Source: JAWQFO01 sp033436665
Lineage (GTDB): Bacteria > Pseudomonadota > Alphaproteobacteria > Rhodobacterales > Rhodobacteraceae
Length of the DNA: 64,000 nt
Assembly: GCF_033436665.1 (NCBI RefSeq)
Contig: NZ_JAWQFO010000007.1
Location: 186,001 to 250,000, forward strand
Reading direction: 5' to 3'
This document shows positions 49,520-58,243 of the stretch, piece after piece (positions within the stretch are counted from its first letter, which is position 1; each line of letters starts with the position of its first letter). A program made the position numbers and the translations under genes. The notes under the pieces are model-generated. The model was not told the DNA's origin, ran no database searches, and saw nothing but the letters and a program-made list of their open reading frames with translations.

Positions 49520-50392
49520 TCAGGTGAATTTCCGGAACAGCCGGGTCTCGTCGAACATCTCCTCCAGCCGCTGCATCCGGTCGCGGGTCTCTTCCCAGGT
49601 CAGATCCTGCACCGCCGAGATCACCGTCTCGACCAGCAGCAGGGTCGTCGCCGCTGAATCCCAGGCCGAGGGCACCACGATGCGGCTCGAGAAACAGACA
49701 TCCGCAACCACATGCGCGGGCGAACGCCACTGGTCGGTGAAGAGCACGATCCGCGCGCCGCGGGCATGGGCCATCTCGGCCAGCTTGAGCGTGTTGGACT
49801 CGTAGCGCCGAACGTCGAAGATCACGAAGACGTCGCCTTCACGCACGTCCAGCAGGTAATGCGGCCAGGCGTTCGAGGTCGACTGGATGTGGGTCACGTC
49901 GCGCCGGATCATCTGCATGTGCAGGAACAGGTATTCGGCCATCGTGTGGGTGATCCGGCCGCCGACGATGTAAAGCCGCCGCTCGGTGTCCGCGAGCATG
50001 GCACAGGCGGCGTCGAAGGTCGCCGTGTCGATCTGGCTCAGCGAATGGCGGATGTTGTCGATCACCGCCTCGGTAAAGCGGTTCAGGACATGGCCCGAGG
50101 GCGCCCCTTCGGCCCAGGTGTCGTGCTTGGCGATCGGGCTCTTGACCTTGGCCTTGAGCTCTTCGCGCAACTCGGCCTGAAACTCGGGGTATCCGCCGAA
50201 GCCCAGCTTGGCGACCATGCGGACCACAGTGGGCGTGGAGACGTCGGCGTCCTTGGCCAATGCCGAGATCGTGCCGAGCCCCGACGCCGGGTAATTGTCG
50301 AGGATCGACTGCGCCAGCTGCCGCTCTGCGCGCGTCAGATCGTCCAGCCGGGACTGGATGCGGTCCGCGATTGTCTGAGTGTCCTGAGGCAG
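49520..50392 (-). CDS. RpiR-family regulator, start codon non-standard
   Basis: A regulator with N-terminal RpiR HTH and C-terminal SIS domain (RRLYIVGGRITHTMAEYLF and VFVIFDVRRYESNTLKLAEMA). The first standard start is TTG 50260, which would cut the HTH. The frame upstream encodes the missing HTH (RAERQLAQSILDNYPASG) back to CTG 50392, after GGGGGG, with no ATG, GTG or TTG, so a CTG or ATT-type start is likely. It is divergent from the amidohydrolase-TRAP operon and probably controls it; the SIS ligand is unknown. Confidence 0.82.
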   Translation of the reverse strand: MPQDTQTIADRIQSRLDDLTRAERQLAQSILDNYPASGLGTISALAKDADVSTPTVVRMVAKLGFGGYPEFQAELREELKAKVKSPIAKHDTWAEGAPSGHVLNRFTEAVIDNIRHSLSQIDTATFDAACAMLADTERRLYIVGGRITHTMAEYLFLHMQMIRRDVTHIQSTSNAWPHYLLDVREGDVFVIFDVRRYESNTLKLAEMAHARGARIVLFTDQWRSPAHVVADVCFSSRIVVPSAWDSAATTLLLVETVISAVQDLTWEETRDRMQRLEEMFDETRLFRKFT

Positions 50393-50447
50393 ATCGGCCC
50401 CCCGATTGATCGCAAAAATTACAGAAGCGTGGCGACTGTTCGTTTCG

Positions 50448-50489
50448 TTACAGTATTCTGTTGACAGGCTTTCCCGAACTCAAGTTAAT
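50448..50489 (+). promoter_or_regulatory. promoter and dyad upstream of the amidohydrolase-TRAP operon
   Basis: TTGACA (50461-50466) and GTTAAT (50484-50489) with a 17-base spacer form a likely promoter. ACAG-TATT-CTGT (50450-50461) is a short dyad overlapping the -35, and TTACAG occurs at 50419-50424 and 50448-50453. These are candidate RpiR sites in the divergent gap. Confidence 0.4.
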
Positions 50490-50509
50490 TATTTCGAACC
50501 GGGGGACGC

Positions 50510-51277
50510 ATGAGCGATCTGAACCACTACAAGGGCCGTCCGGCCAACGTGATCCGCCCGGACGGCGCGTCCGGCATCGTGCTGGTTTGCGAACATGCCT
50601 GTAATTTCATCCCCAAGGATCTGCGCTGTCTCGGGCTCAGCCCCGAAGTGCAGGTCAGCCACGCCGCCTGGGACCCCGGCGCTTTCGCCGTGGCCATGCG
50701 CCTCTCTGAAAGTCTCGATGCGCCGCTGATCTTTTCGGGAATCTCGCGGCTGGTCTATGATTGCAATCGCCCGCCCGATGCGCCGGGTGCGATGCCGGAG
50801 AAAAGCGAGGTTTTCGACATTCCCGGCAATCGCGGCATGAGCACCGAAGAGCGGCTGTCGCGCGTCGCCTCTTTCTACGAACCCTTCCGCGCGACACTGG
50901 CCAAAACCATCGTGGATACCCGGGCGCAGGCGCTGGTCACCGTGCACAGCTTCACGCCGGTCTACATGGGCGCGCGCCGGGAGGTCGAGATCGGTGTTCT
51001 GCACGATGAGGACGCTCGGCTGGCCAATGCCATGCTGGACGCCGCAACGGCGCATACCGATCTCGCGGTGCGCCGCAACGCGCCCTACGGACCGGAAGAC
51101 GGCGTAACGCACACGCTTCGCGAGCATGGTCTCTCGAACGATTTGCCCAATGTCATGATCGAGGTCCGCAACGACCTGATCGCGGACGCGCCGGCACAGG
51201 ACGGCATGGCAAGCATGCTGTCGGGTTGGATCGCGGCGGCGCTGGCCGGTCCGGCGGCGCAAGAGGTGCGGGCGTGA
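50510..51277 (+). CDS. N-formylglutamate amidohydrolase family protein
   Basis: A 255-residue zinc amidohydrolase. VLVCEHACNFIP (near residue 24), ISRLVYDCNRPP (near 78) and VTVHSFTPVYMG (near 143) are the family motifs including metal and substrate residues. HutG-type members cleave N-formylglutamate, but no hut gene is nearby. Next to a GS-like ligase it might instead hydrolyse another N- or gamma-substituted glutamate. First gene of the TRAP operon, overlapping dctQ by GTGA. Confidence 0.85.
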   Translation: MSDLNHYKGRPANVIRPDGASGIVLVCEHACNFIPKDLRCLGLSPEVQVSHAAWDPGAFAVAMRLSESLDAPLIFSGISRLVYDCNRPPDAPGAMPEKSEVFDIPGNRGMSTEERLSRVASFYEPFRATLAKTIVDTRAQALVTVHSFTPVYMGARREVEIGVLHDEDARLANAMLDAATAHTDLAVRRNAPYGPEDGVTHTLREHGLSNDLPNVMIEVRNDLIADAPAQDGMASMLSGWIAAALAGPAAQEVRA

Positions 51278-51840
51278 AGGCAGCGCGCGGTTTCATCCGC
51301 GCCGTGGACGCGCTGAACTACCGCGTCGGCCGCATCGTGATGTACGGCATCTTCGTTCTGATCGGCATCCTGCTGTGGTCCTCGGTCAGCAAGACCTTCT
51401 TTCTGCCTTCGCTCTGGACGCTGGAGATGGCCCAGTTCGCAATGGTCACCTATTACATCCTCGGCGGGCCGTACTCGATCCAGATGGGCTCGAACGTGCG
51501 CATGGACCTGCTTTACGGCGAATGGAGCGACCGCAAGAAGGCCTGGGCCGACCTGTTCACCGTGCTTCTGCTGATCTTCTACCTCGGGGTTCTGCTCTGG
51601 GGCGCGGTCAGTTCCGCGGCCTATTCCCTGGGCTACTGGGGCGGCACGCCGTTCCTGTTCTTCGGCGGCCTGCTGACCGGCGTCGAGGAGATCGGCACGA
51701 TGGAGCGGTCGCCCACCGCCTGGCGGCCCTACCTCTGGCCGATCAAGGCGATCATGATCCTCGGCATTCTTCTGATGCTGCTGCAATGCCTCTCGGAGTT
51801 CCTCAAGGATCTCTTGCGCCTGCGGGGCGAAAACATCTGA
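51274..51840 (+). CDS. dctQ: TRAP transporter small permease
   Basis: A 188-residue inner-membrane protein with four helices, the DctQ subunit of a TRAP transporter. The typical pattern IGILLWSSVSKTFFLPSLWT, then SNVRMDLLYGEWSDRKKAW in the loop between helices 2 and 3, is present. GTG 51274 overlaps the amidohydrolase stop and the gene overlaps dctM (TGATG). Confidence 0.9.
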   Translation: MKAARGFIRAVDALNYRVGRIVMYGIFVLIGILLWSSVSKTFFLPSLWTLEMAQFAMVTYYILGGPYSIQMGSNVRMDLLYGEWSDRKKAWADLFTVLLLIFYLGVLLWGAVSSAAYSLGYWGGTPFLFFGGLLTGVEEIGTMERSPTAWRPYLWPIKAIMILGILLMLLQCLSEFLKDLLRLRGENI

Positions 51841-53168
51841 TGTCCTACGAGATGATCGCCACGCTGATGTTCGCGTCGATGATGCTGATGCTGCTCACAG
51901 GGCAGCGCGTCTTCGGCGCCATCGGTTTCGTCGCCGTGGTTTCTGCGCTGCTGCTTTGGGGCGACCGGGGCGGCTACGACCTCGGCTTCGCGGCGGCGAT
52001 GAAGCTGATGAAATGGTATCCGCTGCTGACCCTGCCGATGTTCATATTCATGGGCTACGTGCTGTCGGAATCGAAGATCGCCGACGATCTCTACCGCATG
52101 TTCCACGTCTGGATGGGCGGCCTGCGTGGCGGGCTGGCCATCGGCACCATCGGCCTGATGGTGCTGATCTCGGCGATGAACGGGCTTTCGGTCGCGGGCA
52201 TGGCGATCGGGTCGACCATCGCGCTGCCCGAACTGCTCAAGCGCGGCTACGACAAGCGCATGGTGACCGGCGTGATACAGGCGGGATCGAGCCTCGGCAT
52301 TCTCGTCCCGCCCTCCGTCGTGCTGGTGCTCTATGCCATGATCGCACGCCAGCCTGTGGGCCAGCTGTGGCTTGCCGGCGTCGTGCCGGGCCTGATGATG
52401 GCGTCGATGTTCATTCTCTACATCATCATCCGCTGCCGGGTGAACCCGGTTCTGGGCCCGGTTCTCGATGCGCAGGAACGCGATATGCCCATGGCCGAGA
52501 AGCTGCGCCTGCTGCGCGCCGGCATCCTTCCCGTCGCCATCTTCCTCGTGATGATGGTGCCCTTCGTGAACGGCTGGACCTCGCTGGTCGAAAGCTCGGC
52601 AATCGGCGCGCTCGCTGCCTTCGCCGCCGCTGTGCTCAAGAGGCGAATGACGCGCGAAGTGTTCGAGAACTCGGTGCGTAAAACGCTCGGGATCACCTGC
52701 ATGTTCATGTGGATCATCCTCGCCGCCTTGGCCTTCGGCGCGGTCTTCGACGGGCTCGGCGCGGTCAAGGCGATCGAGTCGCTGTTCACCGAGAAACTGA
52801 ACCTCAGTCCCTGGATGATCCTGATCCTGATGCAGCTCAGCTTCATCCTGATGGGCACATTCCTCGACGACACCGCCATGCTGGTGATCGTTGCTCCGCT
52901 TTACGTGCCGCTGGTTGGTGCGCTCGGCTTCGACCTGATCTGGTACGGCATCCTTTATACGATCACGACCCAGATCGCCTATATGACGCCGCCCTTCGGC
53001 TACAACCTCTTCCTGATGCGCGCCATGGCCCCGCCCGAGATCACCCTGCGCGACATCTACGCGTCGATCACGCCTTTCGTGGCAGTCATGGTCCTGGCGC
53101 TGGCTCTGGTGATGATCTTCCCTTCGATCGCCACCTGGCTTCCCGAATACGTCTATTCACAACCCTAG
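51840..53168 (+). CDS. dctM: TRAP transporter large permease
   Basis: A 442-residue DctM subunit with about twelve membrane segments that couples uptake to the sodium gradient. MNGLSVAGMAIGSTIALPEL, SSLGILVPPSVVLVLYAMI and GTFLDDTAMLVIVAPLYVP are DctM hallmarks. ATG 51840 overlaps the dctQ stop. It is 49 bases before dctP. Confidence 0.93.
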   Translation: MSYEMIATLMFASMMLMLLTGQRVFGAIGFVAVVSALLLWGDRGGYDLGFAAAMKLMKWYPLLTLPMFIFMGYVLSESKIADDLYRMFHVWMGGLRGGLAIGTIGLMVLISAMNGLSVAGMAIGSTIALPELLKRGYDKRMVTGVIQAGSSLGILVPPSVVLVLYAMIARQPVGQLWLAGVVPGLMMASMFILYIIIRCRVNPVLGPVLDAQERDMPMAEKLRLLRAGILPVAIFLVMMVPFVNGWTSLVESSAIGALAAFAAAVLKRRMTREVFENSVRKTLGITCMFMWIILAALAFGAVFDGLGAVKAIESLFTEKLNLSPWMILILMQLSFILMGTFLDDTAMLVIVAPLYVPLVGALGFDLIWYGILYTITTQIAYMTPPFGYNLFLMRAMAPPEITLRDIYASITPFVAVMVLALALVMIFPSIATWLPEYVYSQP

Positions 53169-53217
53169 AAGAGCCGCCACGAAGCGGCCGAATTCCAGTC
53201 CAGCAAAGGAGACGCAC

Positions 53218-54255
53218 ATGACCTCAAGACGCAAGTTCCTGAAAGGAGCCGCGGTAATCCCGGCGGCCGGCCTCGCCACGCCGGCGCTCGCCCAGAACAA
53301 GATCACCTGGCGCCTGCAGACCTACGCCGGGGCGGCGCTGGCCGAGCATGTCATCAAGCCGGCCATCGACAGCTTCAACAAGATCGCCGACGGCCAGATG
53401 GAGATCGAGCTCTATTTCGCCGACCAGCTTGTGCCCACGGGCGAGCTGTTCCAGGCGATGCAGCGCGGCACCATCGACGCGGTGCAGTCCGACGACGACT
53501 CGATGGCCTCGCCCACCGAGGTCACCGTCTTCGGTGGCTACTTCCCCTTCGCCTCGCGGTATTCGCTCGACGTGCCAGTTCTCTTCAACCAGTACGGTCT
53601 GAACGACATCTGGGCGGCCGAGTACGAGAAGGTCGGGGTCAAGCATATCTCGGCCGGCTCGTGGGATCCGTGCCACTTCGCCACCAAGGACCCGATCCGG
53701 TCGCTGAAGGATCTCGAGGGCAAGCGCGTCTTCACCTTCCCAACCGCCGGGCGTTTCCTCAGCCAGTTCGGCGTCGTGCCGGTCACCCTGCCCTGGGAGG
53801 ACATCGAGGTCGCGGTGCAGACCGGCGAGCTTGACGGCATCGCCTGGTCGGGGATCACCGAGGATTACACGGTCGGCTGGGCCGACGTGACCAACTACTT
53901 CCTGACCAACAACATCTCGGGTGCCTGGATCGGGCATTTCTTCGCCAACATGGAGCGCTGGAACGAGGTGCCACCGCACCTGCAGGAATTGCTCAAGGTC
54001 TGCTTCGAGCAGTCGCACTACTATCGCCAGTGGTGGTACTGGGGCGGCGAGGCCAGCCTGCGCGTCAACGGCACCAAGATGGAGCTGACCACGATCCCCG
54101 ACGCCGAATGGGACCAGGTCGAGGCGGCGGCCCAGACGTTCTGGGACGAGATCGCGGCCGAAAGCGAGACCAAGGCGAAGGTCGTCGAGATCTTCAAGCA
54201 GTACAATGCCGACATGGTGAAGGCCGGCCGGCCCTATCGCTACGGCGACGCCTGA
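53218..54255 (+). CDS. dctP: TRAP transporter substrate-binding protein
   Basis: A 345-residue periplasmic binding protein with a Tat-type signal (TSRRKFLKGAA). The mature part follows the DctP/TakP fold, including ITWRLQTYAGAAL at the start and GIAWSGITEDYTVGWADV near residue 214, which resembles binding proteins for hydroxy or keto acids and small polar solutes. The usual carboxylate-binding Arg is plausible at RVFTFPTAGRFL. Ligand unknown. A perfect hairpin follows. Confidence 0.9.
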   Translation: MTSRRKFLKGAAVIPAAGLATPALAQNKITWRLQTYAGAALAEHVIKPAIDSFNKIADGQMEIELYFADQLVPTGELFQAMQRGTIDAVQSDDDSMASPTEVTVFGGYFPFASRYSLDVPVLFNQYGLNDIWAAEYEKVGVKHISAGSWDPCHFATKDPIRSLKDLEGKRVFTFPTAGRFLSQFGVVPVTLPWEDIEVAVQTGELDGIAWSGITEDYTVGWADVTNYFLTNNISGAWIGHFFANMERWNEVPPHLQELLKVCFEQSHYYRQWWYWGGEASLRVNGTKMELTTIPDAEWDQVEAAAQTFWDEIAAESETKAKVVEIFKQYNADMVKAGRPYRYGDA

Positions 54256-54304
54256 GGCAGACTGTCCGGGCGCGGCAGATGCGCCCGGCGAAACCTGACA
54301 ACCG

Positions 54305-54325
54305 GGGGCGCCGTCTCGGCGCCCC
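54305..54325 (+). terminator. intercistronic hairpin after dctP
   Basis: GGGGCGCC (54305-54312) and GGCGCCCC (54318-54325) form a perfect 8-bp stem with a 5-base loop and no T-tract. As after the first binding-protein gene, it may raise dctP mRNA relative to the genes downstream. Confidence 0.55.
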
Positions 54326-54340
54326 TTGCCCCTGACGAGA

Positions 54341-55717
54341 ATGGATGACGCGATGCCCGGAACGCTCAGCTTCGAGGACCTCAAGGCCCAGGTGAAGGAC
54401 GGAACCATCGACACGGTGCTGGTCTGCGCCGTCGACATGCAGGGCCGCCTGATGGGTAAGCGGTTCCACGCGGCGAACTTCGTCGAGCATTCCCACGAAG
54501 AAACCCATTGCTGCAATTACCTGCTGGCCACCGACCTCGAGATGGCCACGCCCGACGGCTACGCCTCGACCAGCTGGCGCGCGGGCTACGGCGACTATGT
54601 GATGAAGCCCGATCTTTCGACGATCCGCCCGGTGCCGTGGCTTGCGGGAACGGCGATGGTGCTGTGCGACCTGCTCGACCACCATACTCACGAGGCGGTC
54701 CCGCACAGTCCGCGCGCCGTGCTGAAAAAGCAGGTCGCGCGGCTCGAAGCGATGGGCTTTACCGCGATGATGGCGACGGAACTCGAATTCTTCCTCTTCG
54801 AGAAGAGTTTCGACGAGATTCGCAAGGAGGGCTTCCGCGACCTGCAGCCGATCTCGGGTTACAACGAGGATTACCACATCCTTCAGACCACCAAGGAAGA
54901 GGCGGTGATGCGCCCCCTGCGCAACTGCCTCTACGCCGCCGGCATCCCTGTCGAGAACACCAAGGGCGAGGCCGAGACCGGGCAGGAAGAGCTCAACATC
55001 CGCTACGCCCCCGCACTGGATTGCGCCGACCACCACACCATCGCGAAACACGCGACCAAGGAGATCGCCTGGGCGCATGGCCGCGCGGCAAGCTTCCTGC
55101 CGAAGTGGCACCACGACAAGGTCGGCTCTTCCAGCCATGTCCACCAATCGCTCTGGAAGGACGGCAAACCTGCCTTCTTTGACGGCGACGACGATCTGGG
55201 CATGTCCGAGCTGATGAAGCATTACATGGCCGGGCTGATAAAATATGCGCCCGACTACACCTGGTTCCTCGCGCCCTACGTCAACAGCTACAAGCGCTTC
55301 TCCAAGGGCACCTTCGCGCCGACCAAGACCGTCTGGTCAGTGGACAACCGCACCGCGGGCTTCCGGCTCTGCGGCGACGGCACCAAGGGCGTGCGCGTGG
55401 AATGCCGGATCGGCGGGTCGGACCTGAACCCCTATCTTGCGCAGGCCGCGATGCTGGCCGCCGGGATCAAGGGCATCGAGGACGAGATGGAGCTTGCACC
55501 GCCGACCAAAGGCGATGTCTACGACGCCGAGAAGGCGCCCGACGTGCCGCGCACGCTGCGCGCGGCGACCGAGACCCTGCGTGCCTCGGAGATGCTGCGC
55601 GCGGCGATGGGCGATGACGTGATCGACCACTACACGCGCTGCGCCGAGTGGGAGCAGGAAGAGTTCGACCGCGTCGTCACCGACTGGGAAATCGCCCGCG
55701 GATTCGAAAGGGCCTGA
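54341..55717 (+). CDS. glutamine synthetase family protein, copy 3
   Basis: A 458-residue GS-like ligase, more distant from the two at 7989 and 10030 than they are in order of blocks: ATELEFFLFE, AETGQEELNI, GSSSHVHQSLW (near residue 263), VDNRTAGFRLCG and GGSDLNPYL. Expected to gamma-glutamylate an amine taken up by the TRAP system. ATG 54341 or 54353 may be the start. ATP-binding and metal residues look complete. Confidence 0.85.
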   Translation: MDDAMPGTLSFEDLKAQVKDGTIDTVLVCAVDMQGRLMGKRFHAANFVEHSHEETHCCNYLLATDLEMATPDGYASTSWRAGYGDYVMKPDLSTIRPVPWLAGTAMVLCDLLDHHTHEAVPHSPRAVLKKQVARLEAMGFTAMMATELEFFLFEKSFDEIRKEGFRDLQPISGYNEDYHILQTTKEEAVMRPLRNCLYAAGIPVENTKGEAETGQEELNIRYAPALDCADHHTIAKHATKEIAWAHGRAASFLPKWHHDKVGSSSHVHQSLWKDGKPAFFDGDDDLGMSELMKHYMAGLIKYAPDYTWFLAPYVNSYKRFSKGTFAPTKTVWSVDNRTAGFRLCGDGTKGVRVECRIGGSDLNPYLAQAAMLAAGIKGIEDEMELAPPTKGDVYDAEKAPDVPRTLRAATETLRASEMLRAAMGDDVIDHYTRCAEWEQEEFDRVVTDWEIARGFERA

Positions 55718-55718
55718 C

Positions 55719-57092
55719 ATGATCCGATGCATCTCTCCCGTCGACGGTTCGGTTTACGCGGAGCGTCCCACACTTTCCGCCGCCGACGCGGGCGCCGCCG
55801 TCGAACGCGCCCGCGTGGCACAATCGGTCTGGGCCGCGCGTCCGCTGGCGGAACGCATCGAGCTGGTGCTTGACGGCGTCGCGCGCGTCGGTGCGATGAA
55901 CGACGAGATCGTGCCCGAACTCGCGTGGCAGATGGGCCGCCCGATCCGCTATGGCGGCGAATTCGGAGGCTTCGACGAGCGCGCGCAATACATGGCGCGC
56001 ATCGCAGGCGAGTCGCTGGCGCCGATGGTGCTGGAGCCGGGCGACGATTTCTTCGGGCGCATGATCAAGCGCGTGCCGCACGGCGTGGTGCTGGTCGTGG
56101 CGCCCTGGAACTATCCCTACATGACAGCGATCAACACCGTCGCCCCGGCGCTGATCGCGGGCAACACGGTGATGCTGAAACACGCCTCGCAGACCCCGCT
56201 TGTGGGCGAACGCATGGCGTCGGCCTTCCACGCGGCTGGCATCCCCGACGACGTTTTCCAGAACGTGTTTCTCGACCACCAGACCACCTCGGACCTGATC
56301 GCCGCGCGGTCCTTTGGCTTCGTCAACTTCACCGGCTCGGTGGCAGGAGGCAAAGCGATGGAAACGGCGGCCTCCGGCACCTTCACCGGCCTCGGCCTCG
56401 AACTTGGCGGCAAGGATCCGGGGTATGTCATGGAGGACGCCAACCTCGAGGCGGCGGCGGCCACCCTGATCGACGGGGCGATGTTCAACTCGGGCCAATG
56501 CTGCTGCGGGATCGAGCGCATCTACGTGGCCGAAAGCCTCTTCGATGCCTTCGTCGACAAGGCGGTCAGCATCGTAGAGGGGTTCAAGCTGGGCAATCCG
56601 CTGGAGCAGGAGACGACGCTGGGACCGATGGCGCAGGAGCGTTTTGCCGACCTCGTGCGCGCGCAAACCTCCGAGGCCGTCATGGCGGGGGCGAAAGCGC
56701 TGATCGACCCGAAAAGTTTCCCCGAGGACGGCGGCGCCTACCTGATGCCGCAGATCTTAACGGACGTGGATCACTCGATGCGGGTCATGCGCGAGGAAAG
56801 CTTCGGTCCGGTGGTCGGCATCATGCCGGTGAAGAACGATTCCGAGGCGATCCGGCTAATGAACGACAGCGATTACGGTCTGACCTGCTCGCTCTGGTCT
56901 TCTGATCCGGAACGCGCCGAGCACATCGGCGACGCCATCGAGACCGGCACGGTCTTTCTCAACCGCGCCGATTACCTCGACCCCGGCTTGTGCTGGACCG
57001 GCTGCAAGGACACCGGGCGCGGCGGCGGGCTGTCGGTGATCGGCTACCACAACCTTACCCGACCCAAGTCATACCACTTCAAGAAAGCCTGA
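55719..57092 (+). CDS. aldehyde dehydrogenase
   Basis: A 457-residue NAD(P)-dependent aldehyde dehydrogenase. APWNYPYMTAIN (near residue 129), FTGSVAGGKAM (near 206), LELGGKDPGYV (Glu near 228) and the nucleophile in NSGQCCCG (near 261) are intact. It starts 1 base after the GS stop, so it acts in the same pathway, probably oxidising a glutamylated aminoaldehyde. Confidence 0.92.
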   Translation: MIRCISPVDGSVYAERPTLSAADAGAAVERARVAQSVWAARPLAERIELVLDGVARVGAMNDEIVPELAWQMGRPIRYGGEFGGFDERAQYMARIAGESLAPMVLEPGDDFFGRMIKRVPHGVVLVVAPWNYPYMTAINTVAPALIAGNTVMLKHASQTPLVGERMASAFHAAGIPDDVFQNVFLDHQTTSDLIAARSFGFVNFTGSVAGGKAMETAASGTFTGLGLELGGKDPGYVMEDANLEAAAATLIDGAMFNSGQCCCGIERIYVAESLFDAFVDKAVSIVEGFKLGNPLEQETTLGPMAQERFADLVRAQTSEAVMAGAKALIDPKSFPEDGGAYLMPQILTDVDHSMRVMREESFGPVVGIMPVKNDSEAIRLMNDSDYGLTCSLWSSDPERAEHIGDAIETGTVFLNRADYLDPGLCWTGCKDTGRGGGLSVIGYHNLTRPKSYHFKKA

Positions 57093-57097
57093 GCCTC

Positions 57098-58243
57098 ATG
57101 TCTCCCAGAGCCAACTGGTCCTACCCCACCGCGATCCGCTTCGGGGCCAGTCGCATATCCGAGATCGCCGACGCCTGCGCCGCGGCCGGGATCTCGAAAC
57201 CGCTGCTGGTCACCGACCGCGGCCTTGCCGGACTGCCGATCACCATCGCCACCCTCGACATGATGGAGAACGCGGGCCTGGGCCGGGCGAAGTTCTCCGA
57301 GGTCGATCCGAACCCGACCGAGATGAACGCCGCCGCCGGGGTCGAGGCCTACCGCGCCGGCGGACATGACGGCGTCATCGCCTTCGGCGGCGGCTCGGGT
57401 CTCGATCTCGGCAAGGTCGTGGCCTTCATGGCGGGCCAGACCCGGCCGATCTGGGATTTCGAGGATGTCGGCGACTGGTGGACCCGCGCCGATGCCGACG
57501 CCATCGCCCCTATCGTCGCGGTGCCGACAACCGCCGGCACCGGATCGGAAGTCGGGCGCGCCAGCGTCATCACGAACTCCGAAAGCCACGAGAAGAAGAT
57601 CATCTTCCACCCGCGCATCCTGCCCGCAGTCGTCATCTGCGACCCGGAACTGACCGTCGGCATGCCGCCCGCGATCACGGCCGGGACCGGCATGGACGCC
57701 TTCGCGCATTGCCTCGAGGCGTTCTGCTCGCCCCACTACCACCCGATGAGCCAGGGCATCGCGCTCGAAGGCATGCGGCTGGTCAAGGAGAACCTGCCGC
57801 GCGCCTTCGCCGATGGCTCGGACATCGAGGCGCGCGCCAACATGATGTCGGCGGCGGCGATGGGGGCTACGGCGTTCCAGAAGGGCCTCGGCGCGATCCA
57901 TGCGCTGTCGCATCCCATCGGGGCCGTGCACCATACCCACCACGGCACGACGAATGCGGTCGTCATGCAGCCGGTGCTCGACTTCAACCGGCCGGCGGTC
58001 GAGGACCGTCTGCGGCTTGCCGCGAACTACCTCGGCATCGCAGGTGGGTTCGAGGGTTTCCGGGCCTTCGTGGGCGCTTTGAACGCCGAATTGAAAATCC
58101 CCGAGAACCTGACTGCGCTCGGCGTCACCGACCCCGACATCGAGGCGCTGGTCGCCTCGGCGCTGGCCGATCCCAGCGTCGGCGGCAACCCGGTCGAGAT
58201 GACGCGCGAGAACGCGACGGCATTGCTTCGGGCCTGCCTCTAG
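57098..58243 (+). CDS. iron-containing alcohol dehydrogenase
   Basis: A 381-residue group III (Fe-ADH) dehydrogenase. GGGSGLDLGKVVAF (near residue 92), TTAGTGSEVGRASVIT (near 145), and the metal ligands in GTGMDAFAHCLEAFCSPHYHP and ALSHPIGAVHHTHHG are complete. It follows the ALDH gene by 5 bases. An alcohol-to-aldehyde step feeding the ALDH is the simplest reading. Confidence 0.92.
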   Translation: MSPRANWSYPTAIRFGASRISEIADACAAAGISKPLLVTDRGLAGLPITIATLDMMENAGLGRAKFSEVDPNPTEMNAAAGVEAYRAGGHDGVIAFGGGSGLDLGKVVAFMAGQTRPIWDFEDVGDWWTRADADAIAPIVAVPTTAGTGSEVGRASVITNSESHEKKIIFHPRILPAVVICDPELTVGMPPAITAGTGMDAFAHCLEAFCSPHYHPMSQGIALEGMRLVKENLPRAFADGSDIEARANMMSAAAMGATAFQKGLGAIHALSHPIGAVHHTHHGTTNAVVMQPVLDFNRPAVEDRLRLAANYLGIAGGFEGFRAFVGALNAELKIPENLTALGVTDPDIEALVASALADPSVGGNPVEMTRENATALLRACL

